NCBI RefSeq assembly: GCF_004216715.1 | Contig: NZ_SGXG01000001.1 | Span: 4,535,001-4,590,000 of the forward strand | Length of the DNA: 55,000 nucleotides | DNA from: Cecembia calidifontis | GTDB lineage: Bacteria; Bacteroidota; Bacteroidia; Cytophagales; Cyclobacteriaceae | Direction: 5' to 3' | Shown here: positions 16,102 to 24,519 of the stretch, one piece after another | Numbering within the stretch: position 1 is the first letter of the stretch | Layout: every line of letters starts with the position of its first letter | Program-made: the position numbers and the translations under genes | The notes under the pieces: model-generated | The model's database searches: none | The model's input: only the letters and a program-made list of their open reading frames with translations | What the model was told of the DNA's origin: nothing

Positions 16102-16563
16102 TTAATTTTGAACTTTTCCTACTGCAGCGTAAAGAAGTTTTCTTGCATCTGCTTCCCTCAATTCAAACTGAACATCGGAAATTGGGCCCATTTTCACTTC
16201 TCTATCAGCTTTCATGGAAATAGTGATTTGATCTCTTTCAGCCTCAGACAACTTATCTTTTTCCTGATTAACCCAAAGCACGATGTCTTTTGTATTAATC
16301 AGTACATCATTTGCCTGTACACGTGGTTCTGTTCCAAACAAGGCCACATTTTTTGGCTTACCAATATACAGATAGGAAATTAAAGTCTTTTTCTCCAATT
16401 TCTGCAACTGCGTAGCCTGAGGGATTTTTTGCTCTACTAAGATCTCTTGTTCTCTCAAAACGGTGGTCACCATGAAGAAGAACAAAAGCATGAAGATAAT
16501 ATCCGGTAACGCAGAGGTAGGAATATTCTGAGAAGTACTGGTTTTTTTCTTAAACTTTGACAT
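16102..16563 (-). CDS. exbD: ExbD/TolR-family protein (second copy)
   Basis: A 153-residue protein with one N-terminal membrane helix (ALPDIIFMLLFFFMVTTVL, about 17-35). Its conserved Asp21 is the proton-binding residue of ExbD/TolR stators. A periplasmic domain follows. With ExbB it forms a proton-motive-force-driven motor that energises outer-membrane uptake or Tol functions. It sits one base after the first exbD, last in a four-gene operon. Confidence 0.9.
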   Translation of the reverse strand: MSKFKKKTSTSQNIPTSALPDIIFMLLFFFMVTTVLREQEILVEQKIPQATQLQKLEKKTLISYLYIGKPKNVALFGTEPRVQANDVLINTKDIVLWVNQEKDKLSEAERDQITISMKADREVKMGPISDVQFELREADARKLLYAAVGKVQN

Positions 16564-16564
16564 A

Positions 16565-17206
16565 TCAAATTCCTCCTATTTTATCTGGTTCTGCAATTGA
16601 GATCGCCATTGGAATTCCTTCCTTACCACGGTCCAGAAGCTCTTTTTCAGCTGGAGTTTTTCCAGACAAAGCCCTGTATTGATCCGCAGTGAGACCGACC
16701 CTTTCAGCGTAAATTTCAAAATATGCTCTTTTTACCTGGTCAAGAACTTCAAGATACCTTTCATAGCTGGTACCTCTGTTGGTCTTGATAGAAACAACTG
16801 CACCACCAGTCATCGGGTGATCTGAAGACTGCGGGTCTCTTTTCGCTCTGTTTCTTAAAGAAGCAGGGAGGCTATTGAAAAGAGCAATTGCTTCTTCATC
16901 AGGTGCACCAAAATTAAGGATAAAGTCCTTAATGTCCTCAGAAAGCTTATCTGTATTATCAATATATTCACCTTCTACCAATAATTGATCATTGGCATTG
17001 ACAAGAATATTGAAGATATTTCTTTCATTAAGCTTAATCTCAGGCGGTGGCTGATTAGGATCCTGCTTAGGAGGAAGGACATTCAAGATACCCTTGTCCG
17101 AAGCAATCGTAGTCGTAACCAGGAAGAAAATCAGCAACAGGAAGGCGATGTCCGCCATGGAACCTGCATTGACCTCCTGGGTTAATCTGCCTTTTTTTCT
17201 TGCCAT
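16565..17206 (-). CDS. exbD: ExbD/TolR-family protein (first copy, long form)
   Basis: A 213-residue ExbD-like protein. Its helix AGSMADIAFLLLIFFLVTTT (about 15-34) carries the conserved Asp, and an unusually long periplasmic part follows (IKTNRGTSYERYLEVLDQVK and a C-terminal extension ending DKIGGI). The ATG overlaps the upstream stop (taATG), so translation is coupled to the 109-residue gene. Two different ExbD subunits in one operon are common in Bacteroidota and may form a heteromeric stator plug. Confidence 0.9.
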   Translation of the reverse strand: MARKKGRLTQEVNAGSMADIAFLLLIFFLVTTTIASDKGILNVLPPKQDPNQPPPEIKLNERNIFNILVNANDQLLVEGEYIDNTDKLSEDIKDFILNFGAPDEEAIALFNSLPASLRNRAKRDPQSSDHPMTGGAVVSIKTNRGTSYERYLEVLDQVKRAYFEIYAERVGLTADQYRALSGKTPAEKELLDRGKEGIPMAISIAEPDKIGGI

Positions 17207-17535
17207 TACTTTAATGCTTTATTGAGTTCAGTAAACACGATACCAACAATAGCTATGATAAATAAAGCATAAGTGGTATAGAGTGCTCCTCCGACGAATT
17301 TGGACATTGCCGGAGTTAAATTAAACGGATCTGCAGCAAATTTGGGGAGTACATCTCCGTCAGAAATAGAGTATGCGATGAAGAAAACAACTGCTAGAGC
17401 TGCAACTCCAAGACCGGTTTTCACCAAACTTGAAGGATTATCAAAGGATTTGATTAATGGCATCACAATCGCAAAGATAGCTCCAAGGATGATCAAACCT
17501 TCCGCAATGAATATAAAGATATCTATAGAATCCAT
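17206..17535 (-). CDS. Small three-helix membrane protein in the exb operon
   Basis: A 109-residue protein with three hydrophobic segments (IFIFIAEGLIILGAIFAIVM, then LGVAALAVVFFIAYSI, then ALYTTYALFIIAIVGIVFTE). I recognise no named family. It lies between exbB (56-bp gap) and the first exbD (one-base overlap), so it is almost certainly co-transcribed and may be an accessory subunit of the motor. Similar small membrane genes occupy this position in other Bacteroidota exb operons as far as I recall. Confidence 0.75.
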   Translation of the reverse strand: MDSIDIFIFIAEGLIILGAIFAIVMPLIKSFDNPSSLVKTGLGVAALAVVFFIAYSISDGDVLPKFAADPFNLTPAMSKFVGGALYTTYALFIIAIVGIVFTELNKALK

Positions 17536-17591
17536 AATATATTATTTTCGATTTAAGGATTGATTGAGCTGAAGGTTAAACTGCCAAGCGA

Positions 17592-18392
17592 TTACTTGGA
17601 CAATTTGTGCTTCACAAGGATATCTACCAAAGAGATGGAAGCATCCTCCATGTCATTCACCAATGAATCGATTTTAGCCACGCAATAGTTGTAGAACAAC
17701 TGAAGGATAATCGCAACGATCAAACCAGCAACAGTTGTCAAAAGGGCGATTTTGATACCACCGGCCACAAGGGATGGAGAGATATCACCAGCTGCTTCGA
17801 TCGCGTCGAATGCACCGATCATACCGATTACCGTACCCATGAAACCCAACATCGGAGCTAGGGAGATGAAAAGGGAGATCCATACCAATCCTTTTTCCAA
17901 ACGGCCCATTTCAACAGATCCGTAGGCAATGATTGATTTTTCTACCATTTCAATACCCTCAGAGTATCTCATCAAACCTTGGGTAAAGATTGAAGCAACT
18001 GGACCTTTGGTGTTTTTGGTTACATCCTTAGCAGCTTCGATACCGCCTTGCTCAAGTGCTTCCTCTACTTTAGCCAAAAGCTTCTTGGTATTGGTTGTAG
18101 AAAGGTTCAAAGTAATGATTCTTTCCAAAGCCACAGCAAGACCTAAAATCAAACAGATCAATACCGGAGACATGAAAGTAGGGTCACCCTCAATGAACTT
18201 TTCTTTAATAACTTGGTGGAAACCTTTCTCCTCGTCAATGATTTCATCATCGACTACGGCTGGGGTAGCAGGTGCTACTTGTTCCACAACTTCAGTAGTT
18301 TCTTCTGCAGCTTCTTCTGCATCTTGAGCTTTCGTAATTACCGGGAACATCAAGATTCCGGAAAGCATGAACAAAGCGATTAACTTTTTCAT
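17592..18392 (-). CDS. exbB: MotA/TolQ/ExbB proton-channel protein
   Basis: A 266-residue ExbB-like protein. It has an N-terminal signal-like helix (residues 1-22), an acidic linker rich in Glu (EEAAEETTEVVEQV), and three membrane helices (PVLICLILGLAVALERII, SLAPMLGFMGTVIGMIGAF, LLTTVAGLIVAIILQLFYN). The helix 2/3 blocks contain the Gly/Thr-rich signature of the family. It makes the pentameric proton-conducting stator that drives the ExbD proteins encoded downstream. It is the first gene of the operon. Confidence 0.92.
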   Translation of the reverse strand: MKKLIALFMLSGILMFPVITKAQDAEEAAEETTEVVEQVAPATPAVVDDEIIDEEKGFHQVIKEKFIEGDPTFMSPVLICLILGLAVALERIITLNLSTTNTKKLLAKVEEALEQGGIEAAKDVTKNTKGPVASIFTQGLMRYSEGIEMVEKSIIAYGSVEMGRLEKGLVWISLFISLAPMLGFMGTVIGMIGAFDAIEAAGDISPSLVAGGIKIALLTTVAGLIVAIILQLFYNYCVAKIDSLVNDMEDASISLVDILVKHKLSK

Positions 18393-18455
18393 AATGTAGT
18401 TTTTAAATAGACTTTAAATAAAGGTTAAACGGTTTCTAACGTAATATTGAGATTT

Positions 18456-18488
18456 TAAAGTTATCATTTTTTCAAATCAAATTGCAAA
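18456..18488 (-). promoter_or_regulatory. Candidate promoter of the exb operon
   Basis: On the minus strand TTTG (18485-18488) is followed after 21 nt by TAACTTTA (18456-18463), one mismatch from TAnnTTTG. This places a start about 55-60 bp upstream of exbB. Confidence 0.4.
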
Positions 18489-18724
18489 GGAAATAGTCAT
18501 ATTTTTTTCAGAAAAATTATTTCCTATGCTCTTGATTGAATTTTGTGCAAGCTAAAATAACGATTATGAAGCCCTTAGAGAATTTATATAAAAGGAAAAA
18601 CAAATGGCTTAAGTGGAGGTATAAGCCGCAAAAATCCCAATCTGGACTAAGAATTAAATCTTGAAAGCGTAATTCCCGCCCTGAAGAATTCAAAAGAAAG
18701 ATGTAGGTTAGAAAATTACAATTT

Positions 18725-19106
18725 GACGTAAATAAAAATGCCAACCCCATCGCTAAAGTTGGCATTTGCAGAGAGGAAGGGATTACTCGTACCCTCAGGG
18801 CACGCCGCACCGCCTCTCGTGAATCTCCCTTTGGTCGATTTCGAACCCAATGGCTTAATCGAGGGTTCTCATCCCTTCCTTACTGGGTCTTTTGACGTAA
18901 ATAAAAATGCCAACCCTATCGCTAAAGTTGGCATTTGCAGAGAGGAAGGGATTACTCGTACCCTCAGGGCACGCCGCACCGCCTCTCGTGAATCTCCCTT
19001 TGGTCGATTTCGAACCCAATGGCTTAATCGAGGGTTCTCATCCCTTCCTTACTGGGTCTTTTGACGTAAATAAAAATGCCAACCCTATCGCTAAAGTTGG
19101 CATTTG
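18725..19106 (-). repeat. Tandem array of tRNA-Ser 3' ends with a long insert and terminator
   Basis: Two direct repeats with an exact 169-bp period lie downstream of tRNA-Ser, followed by one more terminator copy. Each unit ends with the tRNA 3' strand (AATCCCTTCCTCTCT) and its terminator. The T-arm is altered (AGGGTACGAGTAATCCCT instead of AGGGTTCGAATCCCT). It is preceded by about 100 nt containing an inverted copy of the T-arm/acceptor region (AGGAAGGGAT and AACCCTCGAT on the minus strand). The units cannot be complete tRNAs. The long open frames across this region are artefacts of the 169-bp period (169 is not a multiple of 3, so they shift frame). Confidence 0.88.
19072..19105 (-). terminator. 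Intrinsic terminator of tRNA-Ser
   Basis: AAATGCCAAC and GTTGGCATTT form a 10-bp perfect stem directly after the tRNA 3' end, followed by TTATTTA on the minus strand. Copies lie at about 18734-18767 and 18903-18936 in the downstream array. Confidence 0.85.
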
Positions 19107-19194
19107 CAGAGAGGAAGGGATTCGAACCCTCGATACCCTTTAGGGGTATACACACTTTCCAGGCGTGCTCCTTCAACCACTCGGACACCTCTCT
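19107..19194 (-). tRNA. tRNA-Ser (anticodon GGA)
   Basis: An 88-nt class II tRNA with a long variable arm, typical of Ser. The acceptor stem is AGAGAGG/CCTCTCT and the discriminator is G. The anticodon loop is CTGGAAA (anticodon GGA, reading UCC/UCU) within stem CACGC/GTGTG. The variable arm is TATACCCCTAAAGGGTATC, and the T-arm is GAGGGTTCGAATCCCTT. CCA is not encoded. Two modified copies of the 3' end lie downstream. Confidence 0.95.
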
Positions 19195-19220
19195 GTTTGG
19201 TTGATTTCCAAATCGGAGTG

Positions 19221-19251
19221 CAAAGAAATGAATTATTCCATAGCCATCCAA
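19221..19251 (-). promoter_or_regulatory. Candidate promoter of tRNA-Ser
   Basis: On the minus strand TTG (19249-19251) is followed after 20 nt by TTTCTTTG (19221-19228), one mismatch from TAnnTTTG. It would give a leader of about 20 nt before the tRNA. Confidence 0.45.
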
Positions 19252-19267
19252 CATCTTTTTGAAAAAT

Positions 19268-20347
19268 TTATGACAGACCTGTCAATGACATTTCCCCTGC
19301 CAAAGGCATGACCAATTTTCTTCTGATCTCTGCATCGGATGCCTCATTCCCCAACAAAAACATCATCTTGGTTATGGCTGCTTCTGTGGTAATATCACCC
19401 CCACTTAATACTCCAATCCTCAACAAATCTTTACTGGTCTGATATCTCCCCTGGATAACCCGCCCGCCATTACATTGGGAAACATTCAGGATAATTATGC
19501 CTTTTTTGACAGCCCTCTCCAGTGCATTCAAAAACCAGGGTTCACTAGGACTGTTACCCGAACCATAAGTCTCCAACACCACACCCCTAAGCCCCTTGAT
19601 GTCAAAACAGGAATCCAGGACATTGGCGGTGATGCCCGGAAACAGCTTCAGAACCATGACATTATTGTCCAGTCTATTGTGATATTTCAGTTTCTTGCCC
19701 TCTTCAAAGGGCTTTATCGCAGCAAAATTGTAATCAATAATGATCCCCGATTCGGCCAGTGCAGGATAATTTTCGGATTCAAATGCATCAAAATGCACAC
19801 TTTGTACCTTTTTGGACCTGTTCCCTCTCAATAACATGTGATTGAAAAAAATGCAGACTTCTGGGACAATAGGCTTTCCATTGGCCTTAGCCGTAGCAAT
19901 TTCCAAAGATGTCATCAGGTTTTCCCTTGCATCTGAACGCATGGCCGATATGGGCAATTGGGCTCCTGTAAATATCACCGGCTTACTCAATCCCTGCAGC
20001 ATATAACTCATCATGGAGGCGGAATAAGCCATCGTGTCCGTGCCGTGCAGGATCACAAAACCATCATAGCTATCATAATTTTCGTAGATGATATAGGCCA
20101 TGTCTACCCAATGCTGCATATTAACATTGGAAGAATCTATGGGTTCTGGAAAAGAAATCACCGTAATGGCAATATTCATCTGCATCAGTGAGGGCACTTT
20201 ATCCAAAATCTGACCAAAATTGAAGGGAACCAAAGCCCCGGATTCATCATATGCCATCCCCAAAGTACCGCCTGTGTAAATAATCAAAACAGAGGAGGTA
20301 ATATCACTCTTCGCAGAAGTATTGAGTCTAACGATTTTGTAATTCAT
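19268..20347 (-). CDS. ansA: Type I L-asparaginase
   Basis: A 359-residue cytoplasmic asparaginase that hydrolyses L-Asn to Asp and ammonia. The first catalytic Thr lies in YTGGTLGMA (Thr25 or Thr28). The second catalytic block is VILHGTDTMAYSASMMSYML at about 100-120, followed by FTGAQLPI and the RGNRSKK segment. No signal peptide is seen, which fits type I. It overlaps the upstream tatD gene by 4 bp (ATGA), so the two are translationally coupled. Confidence 0.93.
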   Translation of the reverse strand: MNYKIVRLNTSAKSDITSSVLIIYTGGTLGMAYDESGALVPFNFGQILDKVPSLMQMNIAITVISFPEPIDSSNVNMQHWVDMAYIIYENYDSYDGFVILHGTDTMAYSASMMSYMLQGLSKPVIFTGAQLPISAMRSDARENLMTSLEIATAKANGKPIVPEVCIFFNHMLLRGNRSKKVQSVHFDAFESENYPALAESGIIIDYNFAAIKPFEEGKKLKYHNRLDNNVMVLKLFPGITANVLDSCFDIKGLRGVVLETYGSGNSPSEPWFLNALERAVKKGIIILNVSQCNGGRVIQGRYQTSKDLLRIGVLSGGDITTEAAITKMMFLLGNEASDAEIRRKLVMPLAGEMSLTGLS

Positions 20348-21120
20348 GACTTAAAATGATGAAAGAGCTTATGTGCATTTTTTGTGGTAAGTTCGGCAAT
20401 CTCTTCTTTAGTTTTTTGTAAAAGATCTCCTACCCTTTCTGCAATGATAGGAATATACTCCGGAGAATTACGCTTTCCGCGATGCGGAACAGGTGCCAAA
20501 TAGGGTCCATCTGTCTCCAATACCAAGAATTCGGGATCTACATATGGAAGGACCGTATCCAAACCTCCATTTTTATAGGTAGAAACTCCTCCTATTCCCA
20601 GCATAAACCCTAATTCAATGATTTCCTTTGCCTGCTCGACTGAGCCCGTAAAACAATGAAATATCCCAAAGAGTTTTTCGTCCTTGTGTTCCTTGATGAG
20701 GGTTATGGTTTCATCCATAGATTCCCTGCAATGAAGAATAATCGGCCATTGCTTTTCTTTGGCCCATTGGATCTGAATCCTTAGGGCTTCCTTTTGCTGC
20801 TCAAAAAAAGTCTTATCCCAGTAAAGATCAAGGCCGGTCTCGCCAATACCCGCAAAGGTTCTTTTATTGATCCAATCCTCCATGATATAAAGCTGCTTCT
20901 CAAAATCTTTGTTGACATCACAGGGATGTAAGCCCATCATAGGAATACAAACATCAGGATAGCGGAGCTCAGCTTCCAACATGGCATCAATGGTGTCCAC
21001 ATCCACATTGGGCATGTATAATTTGGAAACGCCATTTTCAAGCGTTCTTCTGATCACATCATCTCTGTCCCCATCATACTTACTGGAATAAATATGAACA
21101 TGGGTATCATTATAATTCAC
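20344..21120 (-). CDS. tatD: TatD-family metal-dependent hydrolase
   Basis: A 258-residue TIM-barrel DNase/hydrolase. Metal ligands are visible in DTHVH (His7, His9), GETGLDLYW, ILHCRES, IFHCFTGS and LETDGPYLAP, the complete TatD set. Family members degrade DNA 3' ends or act in quality control; the substrate here is not established. It is the first gene of a two-gene unit with ansA (4-bp overlap). Confidence 0.9.
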   Translation of the reverse strand: MNYNDTHVHIYSSKYDGDRDDVIRRTLENGVSKLYMPNVDVDTIDAMLEAELRYPDVCIPMMGLHPCDVNKDFEKQLYIMEDWINKRTFAGIGETGLDLYWDKTFFEQQKEALRIQIQWAKEKQWPIILHCRESMDETITLIKEHKDEKLFGIFHCFTGSVEQAKEIIELGFMLGIGGVSTYKNGGLDTVLPYVDPEFLVLETDGPYLAPVPHRGKRNSPEYIPIIAERVGDLLQKTKEEIAELTTKNAHKLFHHFKS

Positions 21121-21256
21121 TGTTAATCTTGGTTTGACTAAGGGTTTTAACTATCTATAAATCCAAACTTAAGTATTGTTTTTTTTTTACAGCAGCTTCT
21201 TTTCAGTTCACTTGAAGATTAGTCTCCAAAAAACATAAAGGGCATAATTTCCGGAA

Positions 21257-21284
21257 TCTGACTTCAAACTTCCGACCTCAATAC
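21257..21284. repeat. Heptad repeat at the end of a glycosyltransferase gene
   Basis: Four 7-bp units follow one another: TCTGACT, TCAAACT, TCCGACC, TCAATAC (pattern TCxxACx). The fourth unit supplies the TCA that is the complement of the glycosyltransferase stop codon. Other heptad arrays in the window lie at 31502, 50670, 51575 and 51660. Confidence 0.6.
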
Positions 21285-22387
21285 TTCCTTCCCTTCCAAT
21301 CTGTTTTGGACGGCCAAAAATAATAAACTATCGTGGACCAAGCTGTAATCAAATAATATATTTCAAAATACAGGAAATCGAATGTTTTTAAACAGACCTC
21401 TGTTTTTGATGCCAAACGGTAAATAAAAAAGCTTTGTATTAACACTTTCAAAAACCAAAGCATGGTTCCTTCAAAAGGATGTAAAATCACAAGGCTTAAA
21501 ATAGCCGGAAAAAACAAAACCTGAATCCCTAAAATGAGCTTCCAAAAAGGAGGCAAAGCCATAGCTCCATGCATCCAACGCTTTCTCTGCGACAATAATT
21601 TCCGAAAATCAACCTGGGCTTTGGTCTCAATAAGGTTTTCAGCGGCTACTTCGTGAATATGTTTATACCCCTTTTTGCCAACCTGTCTTGCCAGTTCAAA
21701 ATCTTCAGTCAACGAAAAGGGGATACCTTTAAAGCCGCCAACTGCTTCATACGCCTCCTTCGAAACCAACATGTTATTTCCCATGGAGGTCACTGAAAAA
21801 CCCAAATCCCCTACTACCTTAACCATCCCTAAGGTAAGCCACCAATCCATAGCCTGCATCCTTTCAAAAATACGGCCTCCCTTTACTGTAGTAATGCCTG
21901 TTATTATCCCGGCATGGGTTCTGTCCCAGGCTTGGACCATTCTCATGGCCCATTGAGGATGGACCTGGCAATCTGCATCTGTAAATAGCAACAACTTTCC
22001 TGAAGCCAATTTGGCCATTTGATGGAGGGCATGGGCCTTACCGTTCATTCCAGTGTTTTTGGCTTCCTCAGTTTCAACATACTCTGCCATTTTCTTATTG
22101 GCACACCAAGATTGGAGGATTTCCCCTGTCCTGTCACAGCTATTGTCATTGCCAAGGATGATCTGAATTTTATCTTTGGGATAAATCAATTGCTCAAGAG
22201 CAGCTAAAGCTTGAGGTAAATTCTTTTCTTCATTCCTACAGGGTATCAAAATGCTTACGGATGGCCATTCTTTCCCAAAAAGCTTTTTCCCCCCATAATT
22301 TTTGAAATTTATGTTTAGCAAAATCAAAAGAATCGCATCCTGGATCAGGAGAAGCACCACAATAAGAATGGACAAAATAAGAATCAT
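21278..22387 (-). CDS. Family 2 glycosyltransferase (membrane, processive type)
   Basis: A 369-residue protein with an N-terminal membrane helix, a GT-A domain and C-terminal helices. Motifs: SILIPCRNEEKNLPQAL, the acidic pair in LFTDADCQVH, TEDFELARQ, and the acceptor-site LLSQRKRWMHG (QxxRW-like), which is typical of polymer-forming GT2 enzymes. It overlaps the polysaccharide deacetylase gene by 4 bp. Together they suggest synthesis and trimming of an acetamido-sugar polymer or glycolipid, but the donor sugar is unknown. It is last in a five-gene operon. Confidence 0.85.
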   Translation of the reverse strand: MILILSILIVVLLLIQDAILLILLNINFKNYGGKKLFGKEWPSVSILIPCRNEEKNLPQALAALEQLIYPKDKIQIILGNDNSCDRTGEILQSWCANKKMAEYVETEEAKNTGMNGKAHALHQMAKLASGKLLLFTDADCQVHPQWAMRMVQAWDRTHAGIITGITTVKGGRIFERMQAMDWWLTLGMVKVVGDLGFSVTSMGNNMLVSKEAYEAVGGFKGIPFSLTEDFELARQVGKKGYKHIHEVAAENLIETKAQVDFRKLLSQRKRWMHGAMALPPFWKLILGIQVLFFPAILSLVILHPFEGTMLWFLKVLIQSFFIYRLASKTEVCLKTFDFLYFEIYYLITAWSTIVYYFWPSKTDWKGRKY

Positions 22388-23013
22388 AATTTGGCTGTTT
22401 CAAAACCTTGATCATTCACAAAGTCAAGATAATCAGGCAATACAGCTTTGATAACTTTTTCGGTTTTTTGCTGGTCATGAAAGAGAATGATGGAGCCCTT
22501 TTTAGTATGCTCTTTGGTTTTTGAAAGACATTTACCAGGACTTTGTCCAGGGTCATAATCTCCTGAAATCACATCCCACAATACCACTTGGTAATGCTTA
22601 CTGACTTCCTTAAACTGCCTTCTGGTAATTTTCCCATAAGGAGGCCTGAAAATACTTGGACTGAAGCCTGTTCTATTGCGGATTTCATCCTGGCAAAGCC
22701 GGATTTCTTCAAAATATTTTTGGTCAGGTGTCCCAAAACCATCCACATGATGATAGGTATGGTTCCCGATAGCATGGCCTGATTCATAAACCGACTTCGC
22801 TAATTCAGGAAACTTACCCACATTGTCCCCTACCATAAAAAAAGTTGCGGTCATTCCTCTTTTTGCCAATTCCTCAAGGACAAAATCTGTAATACCCGGT
22901 ACCGGCCCATCATCAAATGTAAGGTACACCTTTCTATGTTCCCTAGATTTGTGCCAAACCATTTCATCAAAAATCTTTGGAACAAAGGAAGGAATATGAT
23001 GCAACCAAACCAT
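22384..23013 (-). CDS. Polysaccharide deacetylase (NodB/CE4)
   Basis: A 209-residue NodB-homology enzyme. Motif 1 is VYLTFDDGPVPG (Asp pair, about 29-40), motif 2 HAIGNHTYHHVDGFG (metal His residues), motif 3 FRPPYGKITRR and motif 4 the SIILFHDQQKT region. It removes N-acetyl groups from glycans in a metal-dependent way. No signal peptide is visible, although a hydrophobic N-terminus could anchor it. Its 4-bp overlap with the glycosyltransferase and 2-bp gap after the PP2C gene place it in one operon. Confidence 0.88.
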   Translation of the reverse strand: MVWLHHIPSFVPKIFDEMVWHKSREHRKVYLTFDDGPVPGITDFVLEELAKRGMTATFFMVGDNVGKFPELAKSVYESGHAIGNHTYHHVDGFGTPDQKYFEEIRLCQDEIRNRTGFSPSIFRPPYGKITRRQFKEVSKHYQVVLWDVISGDYDPGQSPGKCLSKTKEHTKKGSIILFHDQQKTEKVIKAVLPDYLDFVNDQGFETAKL

Positions 23014-23015
23014 AT

Positions 23016-24227
23016 TTATTGAAACCTTATTGTAAGAAGGGTGATATCATCTCTTTGTTCAGCTCCTTTTGAAAAATCTCCCATTTCCTGGAAAAACATA
23101 TCATGGAACCGCTTAGGCGCCATACAGTTCTTGCTCTTAATAAATTGATGAAAACGCTGGTCTCCATACTCTTCCTCCTGAACATTGATGCTCTCTGTAA
23201 GGCCATCCGTGTAAAGATGAATGGTGAAACCCTTTAAGAATTCTCTTTTCCCTACTTCTATGAAAGGCAAAACTTCAAAAGCTCCTAAAATAGTGGTACC
23301 TGCACCAAGCAACTCTGTTCGATTTTCTCCCTCCCAGCAGAGTACAGGTGGATTGTGGCCTGCATTTACGTAGACCAGTTCCCTGCTTTTATAATTGTAA
23401 TAGCCAAGAAAAAATGTGATAAACCGCTCCCCTTTCGTGTTTTCAAAAATGGTATAATTCAATTGTTCCACTACCATTTTCAGATCAGAGGTGCTGCGCA
23501 ACAAAGTCCGCAATGCAGCCTGGAAATTGGACATCAAAAGCGCGGCAGGCATTCCTTTCCCGGAGACATCCGCAATACAGAAGAAAACTTCATCTTCTGA
23601 CTTTTGTATCAGGTCATAATAATCCCCTCCTACTGTAGAATGGGGAACATAGGTTACTTTGGCTGCCAGTCTGGGCGTATTGGGCAAGATGGATGGAAGC
23701 AGCATACGCTGTACATTGGATGCAATTTCCACTTCCCTCTTGAGCCTTTCCTGTTCCAATTGCTTTTTGGCAAACTTTTTATTTTCCAATGCTACTACTA
23801 GGATATTGGCCAAGGCTTGGGTAAAATCCAGGTCCAGTTCCTCCTCTTCTGACTTTTTTTTAAGAAATAATACGGCCAATAACTTTTCCTTGTGATAAAC
23901 AGGAAGATAGCTTTCCAGCTCGGCAAATGAATATTCCTTACCCACCTCTAATTTTAATTCACCCGTTTCCTTACTGTAATGGATATTCCCGAAAGGGATA
24001 TGCTCGGGGACCCTGTTTTTCAGCCCATGACTGATCATCTTGTCATATCGCTCTTCCTGCACCATATAAAGCAAGATAGATTTGATATTCAAATGCACCA
24101 AGCAGGTAAACTTAAAAATATCCAATAGCACCGAGGCAGGCTTATTTTCATTGATCGCCTGGGTGATCTCCAAAAGGGATTTCAGCTCTAGTTCTTTCTT
24201 ACGATATTTTACAGTCTGAATACTCAT
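23016..24227 (-). CDS. GAF/SpoIIE-type PP2C serine phosphatase
   Basis: A 403-residue protein. A GAF-like sensor region covers about 20-160, a coiled linker about 160-180 (LEQERLKREVEIASNVQRML), and a PPM/SpoIIE phosphatase domain the rest. Metal-binding motifs are TVGGDYYDLI, FFCIADVSGKGMPAALLMS, VYVNAGHNPPVL and LYTDGLTE, with a final QRDDITLL. Such RsbU-like enzymes dephosphorylate anti-sigma antagonists or other Ser/Thr phosphoproteins. No partner kinase is present here. Its place inside a glycan operon suggests it controls that pathway. Confidence 0.88.
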   Translation of the reverse strand: MSIQTVKYRKKELELKSLLEITQAINENKPASVLLDIFKFTCLVHLNIKSILLYMVQEERYDKMISHGLKNRVPEHIPFGNIHYSKETGELKLEVGKEYSFAELESYLPVYHKEKLLAVLFLKKKSEEEELDLDFTQALANILVVALENKKFAKKQLEQERLKREVEIASNVQRMLLPSILPNTPRLAAKVTYVPHSTVGGDYYDLIQKSEDEVFFCIADVSGKGMPAALLMSNFQAALRTLLRSTSDLKMVVEQLNYTIFENTKGERFITFFLGYYNYKSRELVYVNAGHNPPVLCWEGENRTELLGAGTTILGAFEVLPFIEVGKREFLKGFTIHLYTDGLTESINVQEEEYGDQRFHQFIKSKNCMAPKRFHDMFFQEMGDFSKGAEQRDDITLLTIRFQ

Positions 24228-24231
24228 GCGG

Positions 24232-24492
24232 TTACAATCGGCCGTTATGGGCCATTAGCCCTTTTTTGGTAGCTAAAAAAAACATCCCTTTACCTTCGTC
24301 CTTAATGCTGTCTAAATCAAATATTTCATCATCTGGACCTTTTAGACACTTTATAAATGCTTTCTTGTACAGCGAATCCAAGACGGATAGGAGTTGTTCA
24401 TCTTCCCAACCCATAGTCTCTTTGAGGTAATCAAAATGTTGCACAAAATACAATTCATCCAAAAGATCAAACTCTTCGTCGGTCATGTCCAT
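24232..24492 (-). CDS. Small acidic protein in the glycan operon
   Basis: An 86-residue, strongly acidic protein starting MDMTDEEFDLLDELYFVQHF. The helix pattern and the segment TMGWEDEQLLSVLDSLYKKA followed by KCLKGPDDE and LATKKGLMAHN suggest a winged-helix-like fold, but no family can be named. It is 4 bp upstream of the PP2C phosphatase and 27 bp after the first glycosyltransferase. A role as the phosphatase's partner or adaptor is a guess from position only. Confidence 0.7.
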   Translation of the reverse strand: MDMTDEEFDLLDELYFVQHFDYLKETMGWEDEQLLSVLDSLYKKAFIKCLKGPDDEIFDLDSIKDEGKGMFFLATKKGLMAHNGRL

Positions 24493-24519
24493 CTTATTAC
24501 AGCCCTAAAATTAACTGAA

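Noticed and set aside
18566..18664. A 32-codon frame encoding a very basic peptide (MKPLENLYKRKNKWLKWRY start)
   Set aside because: It is in an otherwise gene-free gap before the tRNA-Ser array. No signal, family or coupling supports it, and its length is within chance expectation.
171..19106. Extra tRNA genes or attachment sites of a genomic island in the tRNA-derived repeats
   Set aside because: The copies lack the 5' half and have broken T-arms, so they are not tRNAs. No integrase lies nearby, and the copies are tandem rather than flanking an island.
18738..19143. Overlapping open frames of 76-108 codons in the tRNA-Ser array, and similar frames at 50769-51562
   Set aside because: They arise from stop-free repeats and tRNA or 5S sequence, shift frame between units, and lack starts or composition typical of proteins.
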